52,369 nt of DNA from Woeseiaceae bacterium (GTDB taxonomy: Bacteria; Pseudomonadota; Gammaproteobacteria; Steroidobacterales; Woeseiaceae), in the NCBI GenBank assembly GCA_013042375.1, contig JABDQH010000036.1:1-52369 (forward strand), written 5' to 3'. A program made the translations under genes and the position numbers. Below the pieces are notes generated by a model. That model did not search any database and had not been told where the DNA came from. It saw nothing but the letters and a program-made list of their open reading frames with translations. Shown here piece by piece: positions 9,967 through 17,482 of the stretch (positions are counted from its first letter, which is position 1; each line of letters opens with the position of its first letter).

Positions 9967-9997
9967 AGGGCCTGTTCCAGTAGCGTGAACAGGCCCT
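9967..9997 (-). promoter_or_regulatory. Perfect 11-bp hairpin between the dehydrogenase stop and the permease start
   Basis: AGGGCCTGTTC (9967-9977) and GAACAGGCCCT (9987-9997) are exact inverted repeats around a nine-base loop. On the leftward transcript the stem begins at the dehydrogenase stop codon and ends three bases before the permease ATG (9962-9964). No T-run follows, so it is not a standard terminator. The only AGG-like ribosome site lies within the stem, so it may limit permease translation or mark an mRNA processing point. Confidence 0.6.
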
Positions 9998-11246
9998 AGC
10001 CGAACCTGTCGACGGCGACGGCATCGACCGGCAGGTCCGAGGCCCGCTCGCTGACGAGGTCGGCGACGAGTTTGCCGGTGACCGGCGCGAGCGTCAGGCC
10101 GAGCATGTTGTGGCCGGTCGCGATCAGCGCGTTCGACAGGGCCGGGAGACGGCCGATGATCGGCAGGCTGTCCCAGGTCATCGGCCTCCAGCCGTACCAT
10201 CGCTGCTCGATTGCGGGACCCGTCGCGTTCCTGAGGAAAGGACGTGCAGACTCCTGCAGCTGCCGGATCCGGAACTCGGGTATGCTCGAATCGAAACCTG
10301 CGAACTCCATCATCGACGCGATTCGCAGGCCGTCTTCGAGCGGCGTCACGCCGACGTGCTTCTCAGGGAGAAGGATCGGATACACGGGCATCGATTCCGG
10401 CCGTGTCATCGTCACCGAGTAGCCCTTGCCCGGCTCGACCGGGATCGCGCACTGCAGGTCGTCCTGCCAGCGTCGCGACCACGCCCCCGTTGCGAACACG
10501 TAGCGATCCGCCTGCATCCTGCCCTGCGTCGTGGCCAGCGCCTCGACGGACGCTCCCATGCGCTCGATCCGATCGAGCCGGCAGTGTTCGACGAATCGCA
10601 CGCCTTCGCCCTGGAGCAAAGCGGCCCAGGACGCGTTCAGTCGATCGGGCCGGACGTGCCCGCAGATATCGAGGTGATAGCCGCCCGCCAGGCCCTCGCG
10701 CAATGCCGGTTCGAAGGCGACGAGTTCGTCGCTGCGGATGAAGCGTCCCGCGAAGCCGAATTCATGAGACTGAAGCGCGTCTGTATCGGCGAACCTGCCC
10801 AGCGCGCGTTCGGACTCGAACACGTACAGGAGCCCCTCATCCCGCCATTCACAGGCAAGCCGCGGGTCGGCCAGCAGCGTGCGGAACTCGTGCATCGTTG
10901 CATCGAGCAGCGCGTGCAGCACGTCGGCGGCCGCGAGCATGTGACGCCGCGTGCAGCGCCGGCCGAATTCGGCGAGCCAGCGCAGCAGCTCGGGACGCAG
11001 TTGTGGCCGAACGCGAAACGCCGCGCGCGGCCGGAACAGCGACGAAAACGCCTCGCCGAGCTGCCCCGGCTGAGTGAGCGGCAACACATGGTCGGCCGCG
11101 AGATAACCGCAGTTCGCCTGCGAGCAGGCACCGCCCACCTCGCCCTGGTCGATCACAGTGACGTCGTAGCCGTCGCGCGCCAGGTAGTGGGCGCAGGCGA
11201 TGCCGATGTGGCCGGCGCCAACGACAATGACCGTATCTCGTGCCAT
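9996..11246 (-). CDS. FAD-dependent D-amino acid (D-hydroxyproline) dehydrogenase
   Basis: A 416-residue DadA/DAO-type flavoprotein. The dinucleotide motif VVGAGHIGIA is at residues 5-14, followed by GEVGGACSQANCGY, and near the C-terminus WYGWRPMTWDSLPIIG and TGHNMLGLTLAP. Such enzymes oxidise D-amino acids and pass electrons to the respiratory chain. The neighbours are hydroxyproline epimerase and pyrroline-4-hydroxy-2-carboxylate deaminase, so the substrate is probably cis-4-hydroxy-D-proline. The ATG at 11246 is chosen because it overlaps the epimerase stop as TGATG; the 20 longer residues upstream are the epimerase C-terminus read in another frame. A generic D-amino acid dehydrogenase is the alternative. 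Confidence 0.88.
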   Translation of the reverse strand: MARDTVIVVGAGHIGIACAHYLARDGYDVTVIDQGEVGGACSQANCGYLAADHVLPLTQPGQLGEAFSSLFRPRAAFRVRPQLRPELLRWLAEFGRRCTRRHMLAAADVLHALLDATMHEFRTLLADPRLACEWRDEGLLYVFESERALGRFADTDALQSHEFGFAGRFIRSDELVAFEPALREGLAGGYHLDICGHVRPDRLNASWAALLQGEGVRFVEHCRLDRIERMGASVEALATTQGRMQADRYVFATGAWSRRWQDDLQCAIPVEPGKGYSVTMTRPESMPVYPILLPEKHVGVTPLEDGLRIASMMEFAGFDSSIPEFRIRQLQESARPFLRNATGPAIEQRWYGWRPMTWDSLPIIGRLPALSNALIATGHNMLGLTLAPVTGKLVADLVSERASDLPVDAVAVDRFG

Positions 11247-12175
11247 CAGGCGATGCCGTCCCGGAACGGGTCGTTGTCCTGGCGCACCAGCGTCGTTTCT
11301 GCGCACACGAAAGCGCGTCCCGTGATGCTAGGCACAATGGCGCCGTCATCGGCCAGTCGGTAGCGCGCCGTGAAGCGGCTGCCTATCACGCTCTCCTGCA
11401 CCCAGTCGGTCGCGGGCGCGAGCAGCCCGTCGGCCGCGAGGCAGGCGAGCTTGGCGCTCGTGCCCGTGCCGCAGGGCGAGCGATCGTAGGCGCCGCCCGG
11501 GCATAGCACGAAGTTACGGCTGTCGGCGCCCGCATCATGCGGCTCGGCGAAGAACTCGATGTGGTCGATCTCGCCGCCGTCGCGGCCCCCGATGCCCTGG
11601 TCGCGAAGCGCACGCATTACCGCGAGAGCGGCGCTCGTCAATTCGCGCTCGTAAGTCAGTTCGAGCGGGCAGGGCGCTTCCTTGACGAGGAAGAACCAGT
11701 TGCCGCCCCAGGCGATGTCGCCGGTCACGCGCCCGAGACCCGCGACCTCGACCGTGACGTCCTGGCGATAGCGATAACTCGGGACATTCTCGACCGTGAC
11801 CGTGTTGTCGTCGATCAGGTCGACGGCGACGACACCGACCGGCGTTTCGAGTCTCGACACGCCGCGCCCGATGCGTCCGAGCCAGGCCAGTGTTACGGCG
11901 ACGCCGATCGAGCCGTGCCCGCACATGCCGAGATAGCCCGTGTTGTTGAAGAACAGGACGCCCGTGGCGCAGTCGGTGCGCGTCGGTTCACACAGCAGCG
12001 CGCCAACCAGCGCGTCCGATCCGCGCGGCTCGAGTATGACGGCCTTGCGCACATCGTCGTAAGCGGTTCGGAATCGCGCGATGCGCGCGTCCATGCCGCC
12101 CGCTCCGAGATCCGGGCCGCCTTCGACGATGACACGCGTCGGCTCGCCTTCGGTGTGAGAGTCGATGACTCGCAT
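11246..12175 (-). CDS. 4-hydroxyproline 2-epimerase (proline racemase family)
   Basis: A 309-residue proline-racemase-fold protein. It starts [14 protein letters not shown], typical of 4-hydroxyproline epimerases. The two catalytic cysteines are present: Cys85 in MCGHGS and Cys235 in PCGTGTS; a threonine or serine at the first position would have indicated a dehydratase. It converts trans-4-hydroxy-L-proline to cis-4-hydroxy-D-proline in the cytosol. The start at 12175 has AAGGA eight bases upstream; the frame stays open for 116 more codons, but those lie over the preceding gene. It starts 11 bases after the deaminase stop and overlaps the dehydrogenase start. Confidence 0.93.
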   Translation of the reverse strand: MRVIDSHTEGEPTRVIVEGGPDLGAGGMDARIARFRTAYDDVRKAVILEPRGSDALVGALLCEPTRTDCATGVLFFNNTGYLGMCGHGSIGVAVTLAWLGRIGRGVSRLETPVGVVAVDLIDDNTVTVENVPSYRYRQDVTVEVAGLGRVTGDIAWGGNWFFLVKEAPCPLELTYERELTSAALAVMRALRDQGIGGRDGGEIDHIEFFAEPHDAGADSRNFVLCPGGAYDRSPCGTGTSAKLACLAADGLLAPATDWVQESVIGSRFTARYRLADDGAIVPSITGRAFVCAETTLVRQDNDPFRDGIA

Positions 12176-12186
12176 CGCGTCGTCCT

Positions 12187-13131
12187 TCAGGCCGCCGTGC
12201 CGGGCCAGGAGTCCCACCAGTTCCGGAACTGGCGCCACTGGCTTTCGAGCTGTGCGCGCTGCGCGGCGGACAGCGTGTCGGTCGGGTTGATCTGGTGCGC
12301 GTACCCGGGATTGCCCTCGAGCACCATCAGGTGCTTGTAATAGAGGACGAGGTCCGGACCCTCGTCGTAGCTCGCGAGTACCGCCAATGCCTGGTCCAGT
12401 TCCTGCGCCAGGCGCAGCGCCTCGTGATCGCCCTCTGCTGCGCGCTCGCACAGCCTGACCAGGTGCAGGACCTCCCCGGGCAACGCATTGCCAACGCCCG
12501 TGATCGCGCCGCGCGCGCCGCAACGTACGAAACCATGCACGACCTGCGTGTCGACGCCGACCATGAGCGTCAGTTGCGGGTCTCCGGCCGTGATGTGCTC
12601 GGCCGCATAGGACAAGGAGTCGGCACCGCCGAATTCCTTGAAACCGACGAGATTGCCATGCGCGGCGCGTAGCTCGAAGAACAGCTCGGCGCGCGTCTCG
12701 AAGCCATAGTATGGGCTGTTGTAGATCACGGCGGGCAGCTCGGGCGCCGCGTCGAGGATCGCCGCGAAATGCGCGCGCTGCGCCGCCGCCGATGACCCGC
12801 GCGACAGCACGCGCGGAATGACCATGAGGCCCGCGGCGCCGGCCTCATTGGCGTGCCGCGCCAGTCCTGCGGCGCGCCGTGTATTCTGGGCGCCCGTACC
12901 GACGATCACGGGCACGCCGGCCGCGACGAGCCGTTCGACCCCGGCCTTGCGGTGCTCGTCGCTGAGTAGCGGCCAGTCACCCATCGAACCGCAATAGACA
13001 ACGGCCTGCATACCGGCATCGACCAGCTCCCGGCCTTTGCTGGCGAGTGCATCGAAGTCGGGTGTGCCTGCCGCGTCGCAGGGTGTCATGAGTGCCGGGA
13101 TGCAGCCGGAAAATACGTCGCGCGAGTTCAT
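12187..13131 (-). CDS. DHDPS-family lyase, probable pyrroline-4-hydroxy-2-carboxylate deaminase
   Basis: A 314-residue member of the dihydrodipicolinate synthase/N-acetylneuraminate lyase family. The Schiff-base lysine is Lys165 (LVGFKEFGG) and the Tyr is Tyr137 (VIYNSP). The block [11 protein letters not shown] is typical of the deaminase subgroup found with hydroxyproline epimerase. It would convert the product of the D-hydroxyproline dehydrogenase to alpha-ketoglutarate semialdehyde. It is the first gene of the leftward cluster. Start 13131 (MNSRD) is chosen by family alignment; ATGs at 13149 and 13209 are in frame but add unlikely sequence. The semialdehyde dehydrogenase needed to finish the pathway is not adjacent. 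Confidence 0.85.
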   Translation of the reverse strand: MNSRDVFSGCIPALMTPCDAAGTPDFDALASKGRELVDAGMQAVVYCGSMGDWPLLSDEHRKAGVERLVAAGVPVIVGTGAQNTRRAAGLARHANEAGAAGLMVIPRVLSRGSSAAAQRAHFAAILDAAPELPAVIYNSPYYGFETRAELFFELRAAHGNLVGFKEFGGADSLSYAAEHITAGDPQLTLMVGVDTQVVHGFVRCGARGAITGVGNALPGEVLHLVRLCERAAEGDHEALRLAQELDQALAVLASYDEGPDLVLYYKHLMVLEGNPGYAHQINPTDTLSAAQRAQLESQWRQFRNWWDSWPGTAA

Positions 13132-13151
13132 GGGGCGATATTTTGGCATAA

Positions 13152-13166
13152 TTGATCCACGGTCAA
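13152..13166. promoter_or_regulatory. Inverted repeat in the divergent lyase/FMN-dehydrogenase promoter region
   Basis: TTGATCCACGGTCAA sits in the 55-base gap between two divergent genes. The outer four bases are perfectly symmetrical (TTGA/TCAA) and the inner ones partly so. It resembles operators of GntR/FCD-type regulators in general shape, but no regulator of that type is nearby. Confidence 0.3.
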
Positions 13167-13186
13167 CTCGAATCAGATCGCACGCC

Positions 13187-14335
13187 ATGAATATCGACCA
13201 GTGCTTCAACGTCGAACAGTTCCGGCGCTATGCAAAGAAGCGGCTCCCCGGTCCTGTTTTCCACTACATTGACGGTGCCGCGGACGATGAAGTGACCTAT
13301 CGCCGCAACACCAGTGCCTACGACACCTGCGATCTCGTCCCGAACGTGCTCGCCGGCGTCGAGAAGATCGACATGTCGACGACGGTGCTGGGCAAGAAGA
13401 TCGACATGCCCCTGTTCCTCGCCCCGACGGCACTGCAGCGGCTGTTCCATTTTCGTGGCGAGTACGCCGTCGGCGGTGCGGCCCAGAAATACAACACCTG
13501 GTTCGGTATATCGTCGCTCGCGACGGCGAGCATCGAAGACATTGCGGGCGCGATCAGCACGCCGAAGATGTTCCAGCTCTACTATCACAAGGACAAGGGC
13601 CTGACTTACGGCATGATCGAGCGCTGCCAGGCCGCCAAATTCGACGCCATGGCACTGACCGTCGATACGATCGTCGGCGGCAAGCGCGAACGTGATCTCG
13701 TCACGGGGTTCACCTCGCCACCGCGTCTGACGCCAAAAAGCGCGCTCAGTTTTGCGACGCACCCCTACTGGACGCTCAATTACCTGTTCCGCGAGAAGTT
13801 CGAGCTGCCGAACCTGAGCCGGCACGTCAAGGAAGGCAGCGATGTGAGCATTTCGATCGGCGACTATTTCTCCAGCATGCTCGACCAGTCGATGGACTGG
13901 AAGGCAGCCGAGGATGTGCGCAAGCGATGGGGCGGGCAGTTCTGCCTCAAGGGCATCATGTCGGTCGAGGACGCGCGCCGTGCCGTGGACATCGGCGCGA
14001 CGGCGATCATGGTCTCCAATCACGGCGGGCGCCAGCTCGACGGCTCGCGCGCGCCTTTCGACCAGCTGGCCGAGATCGTCGACGCCGTCGGCGACCGCGT
14101 CGACGTCATTTGCGACGGCGGCATCAAGCGCGGCACGCACGTGCTCAAGGCGCTGTCGCTCGGCGCCAAGGCCTGCTCGGGCGGCAGGCTGTACCTGTAC
14201 GCGCTCGCGGCGGCCGGGCAGGCCGGCGTCGAGAAGACGCTGGCAAATTTCCGCGAGGAGATCGAGCGCGGCATGAAGCTCATGGGGGCACGTTCCGTGG
14301 CCGACCTGGGACGCGCGAACCTGCGCTTCAGGTGA
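13187..14335 (+). CDS. FMN-dependent alpha-hydroxyacid dehydrogenase (LldD/glycolate oxidase family)
   Basis: A 382-residue protein at the normal length of L-lactate dehydrogenase LldD. It opens NIDQCFNVEQFRRYAKKRLP, has FHYIDGAADDE, FLAPTALQRL and QLYYHKD, and the catalytic motif SNHGGRQLDG with His279 and Arg282; the FMN phosphate region CDGGIKRGTHV follows. Family members oxidise L-lactate, glycolate or mandelate-like acids to oxoacids with electrons going to quinone or oxygen. Divergence from the hydroxyproline genes across a 55-base gap suggests shared control, but it is not a known step of that pathway. The start at 13187 gives the family N-terminus; the longer open frame upstream is a shadow of the divergent gene. 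Confidence 0.9.
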   Translation: MNIDQCFNVEQFRRYAKKRLPGPVFHYIDGAADDEVTYRRNTSAYDTCDLVPNVLAGVEKIDMSTTVLGKKIDMPLFLAPTALQRLFHFRGEYAVGGAAQKYNTWFGISSLATASIEDIAGAISTPKMFQLYYHKDKGLTYGMIERCQAAKFDAMALTVDTIVGGKRERDLVTGFTSPPRLTPKSALSFATHPYWTLNYLFREKFELPNLSRHVKEGSDVSISIGDYFSSMLDQSMDWKAAEDVRKRWGGQFCLKGIMSVEDARRAVDIGATAIMVSNHGGRQLDGSRAPFDQLAEIVDAVGDRVDVICDGGIKRGTHVLKALSLGAKACSGGRLYLYALAAAGQAGVEKTLANFREEIERGMKLMGARSVADLGRANLRFR

Positions 14336-14341
14336 CATAAG

Positions 14342-14430
14342 TCTATTGTTCAATAGAATAATGGGTACTTAACTAATTGATTTTATTGAATCCAAAAATA
14401 TTGCTTCCCATTTTTCTATAAGTCTATAGA
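14342..14430. promoter_or_regulatory. AT-rich promoter region with two palindromes upstream of tetR-sat
   Basis: This stretch is clearly AT-richer than its surroundings. It contains a perfect 7+7 inverted repeat, TCTATTGTTCAATAGA (14342-14357), and a second shorter palindrome, TCTATAGA (14423-14430), sharing the TCTAT core. Repeated palindromes just before a TetR gene usually mark its own operator, so autoregulation of the tetR-sat transcript is inferred. Confidence 0.5.
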
Positions 14431-14461
14431 ATTCGCTGCCAAGTCAAGGAGTGACTGCAGC

Positions 14462-15079
14462 GTGAAGCCAAGGAACACCGATAGCCCGCGATACCAATCG
14501 CAGAAGCAGGCCGCGATCCGCGCCGCTGCGGCCGTGTTCTCGGAGAAGGGATTCCACGGCGCATCCACGGCGGACATCGCCGAGCGTCTCGGCATCAAGC
14601 AGGGCAGCCTCTATTACTACTTCGATTCCAAGGAAGAGGCGCTCGAGGACGTTTGCCTGTACGGACTGCGGCAGTACGTCGACAACATGGATGCCATCGC
14701 CGGCACCGATGAACCCTTCGAGGCGCGCCTGCTGGCCGTGGTCGGCAATCATCTCGGTAGCTACCGCAGCAAGAGCGAGGCGCTCAAGGTTCACAACGAC
14801 GAGCGTCTGTACCTGCCGGCTGAACGGCGTGTCCGTCTCAAGAAACTTGGGACGCACTACCGCGAACAACTCGAGTTGATGATCCATGATGGCGTAGCTG
14901 CGGGAGCAGTACGTGAGACGATCGACAGCCACTTCCTGGCGCAATCAATCATCGGCGTCTGCAACGGGCTCGGCGAGATCATCGTCCGAGACCCCGAGGC
15001 CGACGTCTTCGAACTGGCAAGAAAATGCACGGACCTGCTGTTGCACGGCATGGTCCCCGGACACTACAAAGGAGAATAG
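14462..15079 (+). CDS. TetR-family transcriptional regulator
   Basis: A 205-residue regulator. The N-terminal helix-turn-helix is clear (about residues 18-65: AAAAVFSEKGFHGASTADIA then LGIKQGSLYYYFDSKEEAL); the C-terminal ligand domain is unspecific. The start is GTG at 14462, preceded by AAGGAG about ten bases upstream. The sat gene follows after four bases and its ribosome site lies within the last codons here, so the two are almost certainly co-transcribed. Palindromes upstream suggest autoregulation. The ligand is unknown; control of sulfate activation by a TetR protein is not a classical arrangement. Confidence 0.9.
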   Translation: MKPRNTDSPRYQSQKQAAIRAAAAVFSEKGFHGASTADIAERLGIKQGSLYYYFDSKEEALEDVCLYGLRQYVDNMDAIAGTDEPFEARLLAVVGNHLGSYRSKSEALKVHNDERLYLPAERRVRLKKLGTHYREQLELMIHDGVAAGAVRETIDSHFLAQSIIGVCNGLGEIIVRDPEADVFELARKCTDLLLHGMVPGHYKGE

Positions 15080-15083
15080 ACAA

Positions 15084-16796
15084 ATGGGTGCGTACAAAGA
15101 GCCGCATGGCGGTCAGCTGAAGGAACTGTTCCTCTCGGAGGGCAAGGCAGACGAGGAAAAACTCAACGCCAAGTCCTACAAGTCCTGGGACCTGACACCG
15201 CGCCAGGTGTGTGATCTCGACCTCCTGATGAACGGCGCGTTCTCGCCGCTCGAAGGATTTCTGGGCAAGGACGACTACGAAGGTGTCTGCGACGACATGC
15301 GCCTGAAAAGCGGCGTTCTCTGGCCGTTGCCCATCACGCTCGATATCACCCGGGAATTTGCCGGTGAGGTGAGCGAGGGCGACACGATCGCACTGCGCGA
15401 TCTCGAGGGCGTCCTGCTCGCGACGCTCGAGGTCAGCGACCTGTGGGAGCCCGATCTCGCCAGCGAGGCCGAGCGCGTATACGGTACGAGCGACGATACC
15501 CACCCGGCTGTCGATTTCCTGATGAACCGCTCGAATCCCGTCTATGTCGGCGGTCGCGTGCGTGGCGTCGAACCGCCGACGTATTACGACTTCAAGCTCC
15601 TGCGGGACACGCCGTCCGAACTGCGCGGGCGCTTCCGCAAGCTCGGTTGGCGCAAGATCGTCGCTTTCCAGACGAGAAATCCGCTGCACCGTGCGCACCA
15701 GGAGCTCACGTTTCGCGCCGCGAAGGAAGCCGATGCGAACCTGCTCATCCATCCCGTGGTCGGCCTGACCAAGCCCGGCGACATCGATCACTTCACGCGT
15801 GTGCGCTGCTACGAGCACATACTCGAGGAGTACCCCGAGCAGACCACGCAATTGAGCCTGCTCAACCTCGCCATGCGCATGGGCGGCCCGCGCGAAACGC
15901 TGCTGCACGCTATCGTCCGCAAGAACTACGGTTGCACGCATTTTATCGTCGGGCGCGACCATGCCGGTCCTGGTAACGACAAGGACGGCAATCCCTTCTA
16001 CGGACCGTACGAGGCGCAGGAGCTGTTCAGCGAGCACGAGGACGAGCTCGACATCGCCATGGTGCCGTTCAAGATGATGGTCTACGTCGAGAACAAAGCC
16101 GAGTACATGCCGGCCGACGAAACGGAAGGGACCGACAAGGTACTGAACCTGTCGGGCACCGAGTTCCGTCGCCGCCTGCGCGAAGGACTCGAAATCCCCG
16201 AGTGGTTCTCCTACCCGAGGATCGTCGAGGAACTCAGGAAGGCGCACCCTCCCAAGCACAGGCAGGGCTTCACGGTCTTCTTCACGGGCCTGTCGGGCTC
16301 CGGTAAGTCGACGATCGCCAATGCGCTCATGGTCAAGTTGCTGGAGGAAGGCTCGCGACCCGTGACGCTGCTCGACGGCGACGTCGTGCGCAAGAACCTG
16401 TCGAGTGAGCTGACCTTTTCCAAGGAGCACCGCGACCTCAACATCCAGCGCATCGGCTATGTCGCCAGCGAGATCACCAAGAACGGTGGCATCGCCATCT
16501 GTGCGCCGATTGCGCCCTATGCGGCGACGCGACGCCTCGTGCGCGACATGATCGGCCCGCTCGGAGGCTTCTTCGAGACGCACGTCGCGACGCCGCTCGA
16601 GGTGTGCGAGCAGCGCGATCGCAAGGGGCTCTACGCGATGGCGCGGGCCGGGAAGATCAAGGGCTTCACCGGTATCGACGATCCCTACGAGGTACCCGAG
16701 AGCGCGGAAATCGTGATCGATACGACGGAACTCTCGCCCGACCTGGCGGCCCACCGCATCCTGCTGACGCTGGAGAAATACGGCTACGTCCGTTAG
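15084..16796 (+). CDS. Bifunctional sulfate adenylyltransferase / adenylylsulfate kinase
   Basis: A 570-residue fusion. Residues 1 to about 390 are a homo-oligomeric-type ATP sulfurylase with QTRNPLHRAH starting at Gln196 and GRDHAGPGNDKDG; residues from about 395 are an APS kinase with P-loop GLSGSGKST (402-410) and LLDGDVVRKN. Together they convert sulfate and ATP to PAPS in the cytosol, for assimilation or sulfonation. Domain order is ATPS then APSK, unlike CysN-CysC fusions. The ATG at 15084 has AAAGGAG nine bases upstream inside the tetR end. Both active sites look intact. No reductase genes are adjacent. Confidence 0.95.
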   Translation: MGAYKEPHGGQLKELFLSEGKADEEKLNAKSYKSWDLTPRQVCDLDLLMNGAFSPLEGFLGKDDYEGVCDDMRLKSGVLWPLPITLDITREFAGEVSEGDTIALRDLEGVLLATLEVSDLWEPDLASEAERVYGTSDDTHPAVDFLMNRSNPVYVGGRVRGVEPPTYYDFKLLRDTPSELRGRFRKLGWRKIVAFQTRNPLHRAHQELTFRAAKEADANLLIHPVVGLTKPGDIDHFTRVRCYEHILEEYPEQTTQLSLLNLAMRMGGPRETLLHAIVRKNYGCTHFIVGRDHAGPGNDKDGNPFYGPYEAQELFSEHEDELDIAMVPFKMMVYVENKAEYMPADETEGTDKVLNLSGTEFRRRLREGLEIPEWFSYPRIVEELRKAHPPKHRQGFTVFFTGLSGSGKSTIANALMVKLLEEGSRPVTLLDGDVVRKNLSSELTFSKEHRDLNIQRIGYVASEITKNGGIAICAPIAPYAATRRLVRDMIGPLGGFFETHVATPLEVCEQRDRKGLYAMARAGKIKGFTGIDDPYEVPESAEIVIDTTELSPDLAAHRILLTLEKYGYVR

Positions 16797-16825
16797 GACG
16801 GGCTCCCGAGTCGCTGCAGCCGGGA

Positions 16826-16984
16826 CATATGGGGCCAGTGTCCACACAATTTATGGACGCTGGTCACCATATGTATATACACTGTTTGCAGGCGGCGGCC
16901 GGATTATTACAAGAACAACTTCGGCACCGCGGGAGAAGACAACCAGGACCAGCCGCCGGGCGGCCGTTTGAAGCGGCCGTCCGG
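16826..16984 (+). other. Spacer with two strong hairpins between sat and the small protein gene
   Basis: Hairpin 1 (16826-16873) pairs CATATGG with CCATATG and, inside a small internal loop, CCAGTGTCCA with TGGACGCTGG around a nine-base loop. Hairpin 2 (16956-16984) pairs CCGGGCGGCCG with CGGCCGTCCGG around a seven-base loop with a single wobble pair. Neither is followed by a T-run, so they are not ordinary terminators. The region could be a structured leader of the downstream gene, an RNA processing site or a small RNA. An ATG at 16871 opens the same frame as the small protein, so part could be coding. Confidence 0.45.
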
Positions 16985-17017
16985 TGTCTCCTGTCTGCGA
17001 GGGAGTGGCCAGCGAAG

Positions 17018-17194
17018 GTGGCGAAAAAAGAGAAGAAGAAGAAGAACGCGCAGCTCGTATTGCGGCTTAACAAGGAACTGCGTGATCGCTTCGTCGAGGC
17101 TTGCCAGGATCTTGACACGTCCGCCGCGCGCGAAGTCCGCCGCTTCATCAAGAAATTCCTGAAGAGCTACGAGAACGGCGAATTCGACGATTAA
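17018..17194 (+). CDS. Small ribbon-helix-helix-like protein
   Basis: A basic protein of 58 residues if started at GTG 17018. A lysine-rich N-terminus is followed by QLVLRLNKELRDRFVEACQ and DTSAAREVRRFIKKFL, the strand-helix-helix pattern of Arc/MetJ-type DNA-binding proteins, ending in an acidic tail. It probably binds DNA as a dimer, or acts as the DNA-binding half of a regulator. The frame remains open upstream to ATG 16871, which would add about 49 low-complexity residues across a hairpinned spacer, so the start is uncertain. A good terminator follows 38 bases after the stop. No toxin-like partner gene is adjacent. Confidence 0.6.
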   Translation: MAKKEKKKKNAQLVLRLNKELRDRFVEACQDLDTSAAREVRRFIKKFLKSYENGEFDD

Positions 17195-17232
17195 ACGGCC
17201 ATCGCTCTCTGGGACCGCGATTGAAAATGCCG

Positions 17233-17264
17233 GCCCCACGTTGCCGACGGGGCGTTTCTTTTGT
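17233..17264 (+). terminator. Intrinsic terminator after the small protein gene
   Basis: GCCCC (17233-17237) pairs with GGGGC (17249-17253), with CGT/ACG able to extend the stem, followed by the T-rich GTTTCTTTTGTT. It would end transcripts from sat and the small gene before the ATPase-FHA gene. Confidence 0.7.
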
Positions 17265-17482
17265 TGACCCGCCACCCGCGTGCGCGGCTCATCGGCGTTA
17301 AGTTAAATCGCGCGCAGCGAATGGATTTTCTGCGGTGGCTCGTATTTCGGTGTGACATACTGAAACCACAGGCAATGTCAGGCATCGCACGACTGTTGCC
17401 GAATTGAGACATCTTTACCCAATTGTAATTTTGTTGGACATTAACGCTGAGTTCACGGCGAACCCGAACACGAAGAGAGATC

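Noticed and set aside
14979-16847. 622-codon minus-strand open frame opposite sat
   Set aside because: Antisense to a fully conserved bifunctional enzyme; no recognisable domain or ribosome site.
16862-16882. TATGTATATACACTG as a possible LexA box near the small protein gene
   Set aside because: It lacks the CTG...CAG symmetry of the LexA consensus; its left part is explained by the hairpin.
17018-17194. Antitoxin of a toxin-antitoxin pair
   Set aside because: The ribbon-helix-helix pattern fits, but no toxin-like gene is adjacent and a terminator follows directly.
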